DNA from: Gemmatimonadaceae bacterium
Lineage (GTDB): Bacteria; Gemmatimonadota; Gemmatimonadetes; Gemmatimonadales; Gemmatimonadaceae
DNA: 7,243 bases
Assembly: GCA_017881545.1 (NCBI GenBank)
Contig: JADGQU010000112.1
Span: 1 to 7,243, forward strand
Direction: 5' to 3'
Of the stretch, positions 6,308-7,243 are shown one piece after another (the first letter of the stretch is position 1; the number at the start of each line of letters is the position of its first letter). A program made the position numbers and the translations under genes. The notes under the pieces were generated by a model. The model ran no database searches, had not been told where the DNA came from, and was given only the letters and a program-made list of their open reading frames with translations.

Positions 6308-6759
6308 TGGACAAAACACCTACCGGCAGCCCCGCGAACCCGACGGATGATCTCAGGCACTTACCGGCCAACCCGAAGCGGGATCCCGCAATGCCGGTGC
6401 GACTGGCCGATCTGGAGCCGTACGTGGGACTGGGCTATCTGTCGAAGCTGTTCAAGCTCATGGCGGTCATTCTGCTCCTGCTGCTCGTCTCGGAGATCAT
6501 CACCGGTCTCGTCACTCAGGGAACTACTTCGATCCCGACTCTATTGGGCGAGATGAGCCGCCTCGTGGTACTGGCCGGATTGCTGTGGGGAAGCGGCGAC
6601 CTCGCGCTGCTTCTCATCGACATGGGACACGACGTCAGGGCGACGAGAATCCTGCTCGGTAGACAGGCGTTGCACCAGACGGGCTCGACCGGCATCACGC
6701 CCGCGTCGGGAACGCCGCGCGTCGAAGGGGGCAGTTTCGTGGAGCGTGGACCCCGCTAG
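6307..6759 (+). CDS. Small two-helix membrane protein of unknown function
   Basis: I do not recognise a family. The 150-residue product has a polar, proline-rich N-terminus (1-34), two hydrophobic segments at about 50-70 (LMAVILLLLLVSEIITGLV) and 84-105, then a short basic stretch with DMGHDVRATRILLGRQ and a low-complexity Gly/Ser/Thr/Pro tail (125-150). The two segments would place both ends on the same side of the membrane. Its ATG shares the last A of the preceding TAA stop, has a strong ribosome binding site, and its own stop lies inside the next gene, so co-translation with its neighbours is likely. The context with a cell-wall peptidase suggests an envelope role, but that is inference only. 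Composition agrees with the neighbours, so recent transfer is not suggested. Confidence 0.85.
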   Translation: MDKTPTGSPANPTDDLRHLPANPKRDPAMPVRLADLEPYVGLGYLSKLFKLMAVILLLLLVSEIITGLVTQGTTSIPTLLGEMSRLVVLAGLLWGSGDLALLLIDMGHDVRATRILLGRQALHQTGSTGITPASGTPRVEGGSFVERGPR

Positions 6760-7243
6760 GCTGTACACGATCGGGCATTCGACCCGGTCGCTCGAGCAGT
6801 TTCTCGGACTCTTGGCACGAGAAGGCGCGACACATCTGGTCGATGTTCGCGCCTTCCCCACATCAGCGAGATACCCCCACTTCTCCGGGTCCAGCCTCGA
6901 GCGATCGATCGTCGACACCGGCGGTCGGTATTCCCATTTGCCGTCGCTGGGCGGTCGCCGGCGCGGGCGACGCGACTCGCGTAATATTCTATGGAAAAAT
7001 GCCAGCTTCCGCGCCTACGCCGACTACATGGAGACGCGCGAGTTTCATGAGGCCCTCGATGATCTGCTTGCCCTCTCCAGGCTCGAGCCCACGGTGATCA
7101 TGTGCGCCGAGGCGGTGCCGTGGCGATGTCACCGTTCGCTGATCTCCGATGCGGCGGCCGCGCGCGGTGTCCAAGTCCTTCACATTCTCGACTCCGGGAC
7201 CCAGGCCCACAAGCTAACTTCATTCGCCCGGGTCGATGCCGGC
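6746..7243 (+). CDS. DUF488 family protein (3' partial)
   Basis: The visible 166 residues match the DUF488 family, cytosolic proteins without an assigned reaction. Family hallmarks are LYTIGHSTRSLEQF at 6-19, LVDVRAFPTSARYPHF near 31-46, the LGGRRRGRRDS region, NASFRAYADYM, and the strongly conserved MCAEAVPWRCHRSLI, giving Cys120 and Cys128-His129-Arg130 as candidate functional residues. Reading continues open to the window edge at FARVDAG, close to the usual family C-terminus, so only a short tail should be missing. The GTG at 6746 overlaps the upstream gene by 14 bases, and no other start is available before LYTIGHS. The ribosome binding site is poor (GGAG one base before GTG; a G-run 14 bases upstream), so translation probably depends on coupling. 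Confidence 0.9.
   Translation, partial: MDPARLYTIGHSTRSLEQFLGLLAREGATHLVDVRAFPTSARYPHFSGSSLERSIVDTGGRYSHLPSLGGRRRGRRDSRNILWKNASFRAYADYMETREFHEALDDLLALSRLEPTVIMCAEAVPWRCHRSLISDAAAARGVQVLHILDSGTQAHKLTSFARVDAG

Noticed and set aside
5402..6319. A 305-codon open frame antisense to the peptidase gene
   Set aside because: The opposite strand carries membrane-anchor, zinc-ligand and calcium motifs. The antisense product shows none.

Overview
The window is GC-rich, coding-dense bacterial chromosome with no phage, transposase, CRISPR or tRNA/rRNA genes visible. Strong synonymous GC preference, GTG and TTG starts, and the gene set (MoeB-rhodanese fusion, short PdxH, biosynthetic SpeA, Mn-type SOD, DedA, an anchored M15-type peptidase, DUF488) fit a soil or environmental bacterium. 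My best guess is Gemmatimonadota or a neighbouring phylum. That is inference from overall impression, not proof.

Layout. Bases 1-3516 hold three plus-strand genes: the 3' part of a MoeB/ThiF-type E1 enzyme fused to a rhodanese domain, then pdxH starting on the very next codon after that gene's stop, then speA after 46 bases. These may be one transcription unit. However, speA has a -10-like hexamer placed exactly as for a leaderless promoter. PdxH makes pyridoxal phosphate, which SpeA needs, so the neighbourhood is coherent around cofactor supply and polyamine synthesis.

Bases 3517-3777 separate speA from the convergent sodA and are filled by one large palindromic element of about 250 bp. Two arms of 76 bases pair without any indel around a 55-base loop. 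This is the most unusual thing in the window, and its imperfections are biased towards G-U pairs in the plus-strand RNA.

Bases 3778-5109 are on the minus strand: dedA upstream and sodA downstream, with a 63-base gap holding a small hairpin and a good ribosome binding site for sodA. Both concern envelope or stress physiology.

Bases 5132-7243 are on the plus strand, diverging from dedA with only 22 bases between start codons. First is a membrane-anchored M15/DUF882-like peptidase with an EF-hand-like calcium motif inside its zinc site region. Next, with a 1-base overlap, is a small two-helix membrane protein of unknown function. Last, with a 14-base overlap, is a DUF488 protein that runs off the window end. 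The tight overlaps argue for one operon.
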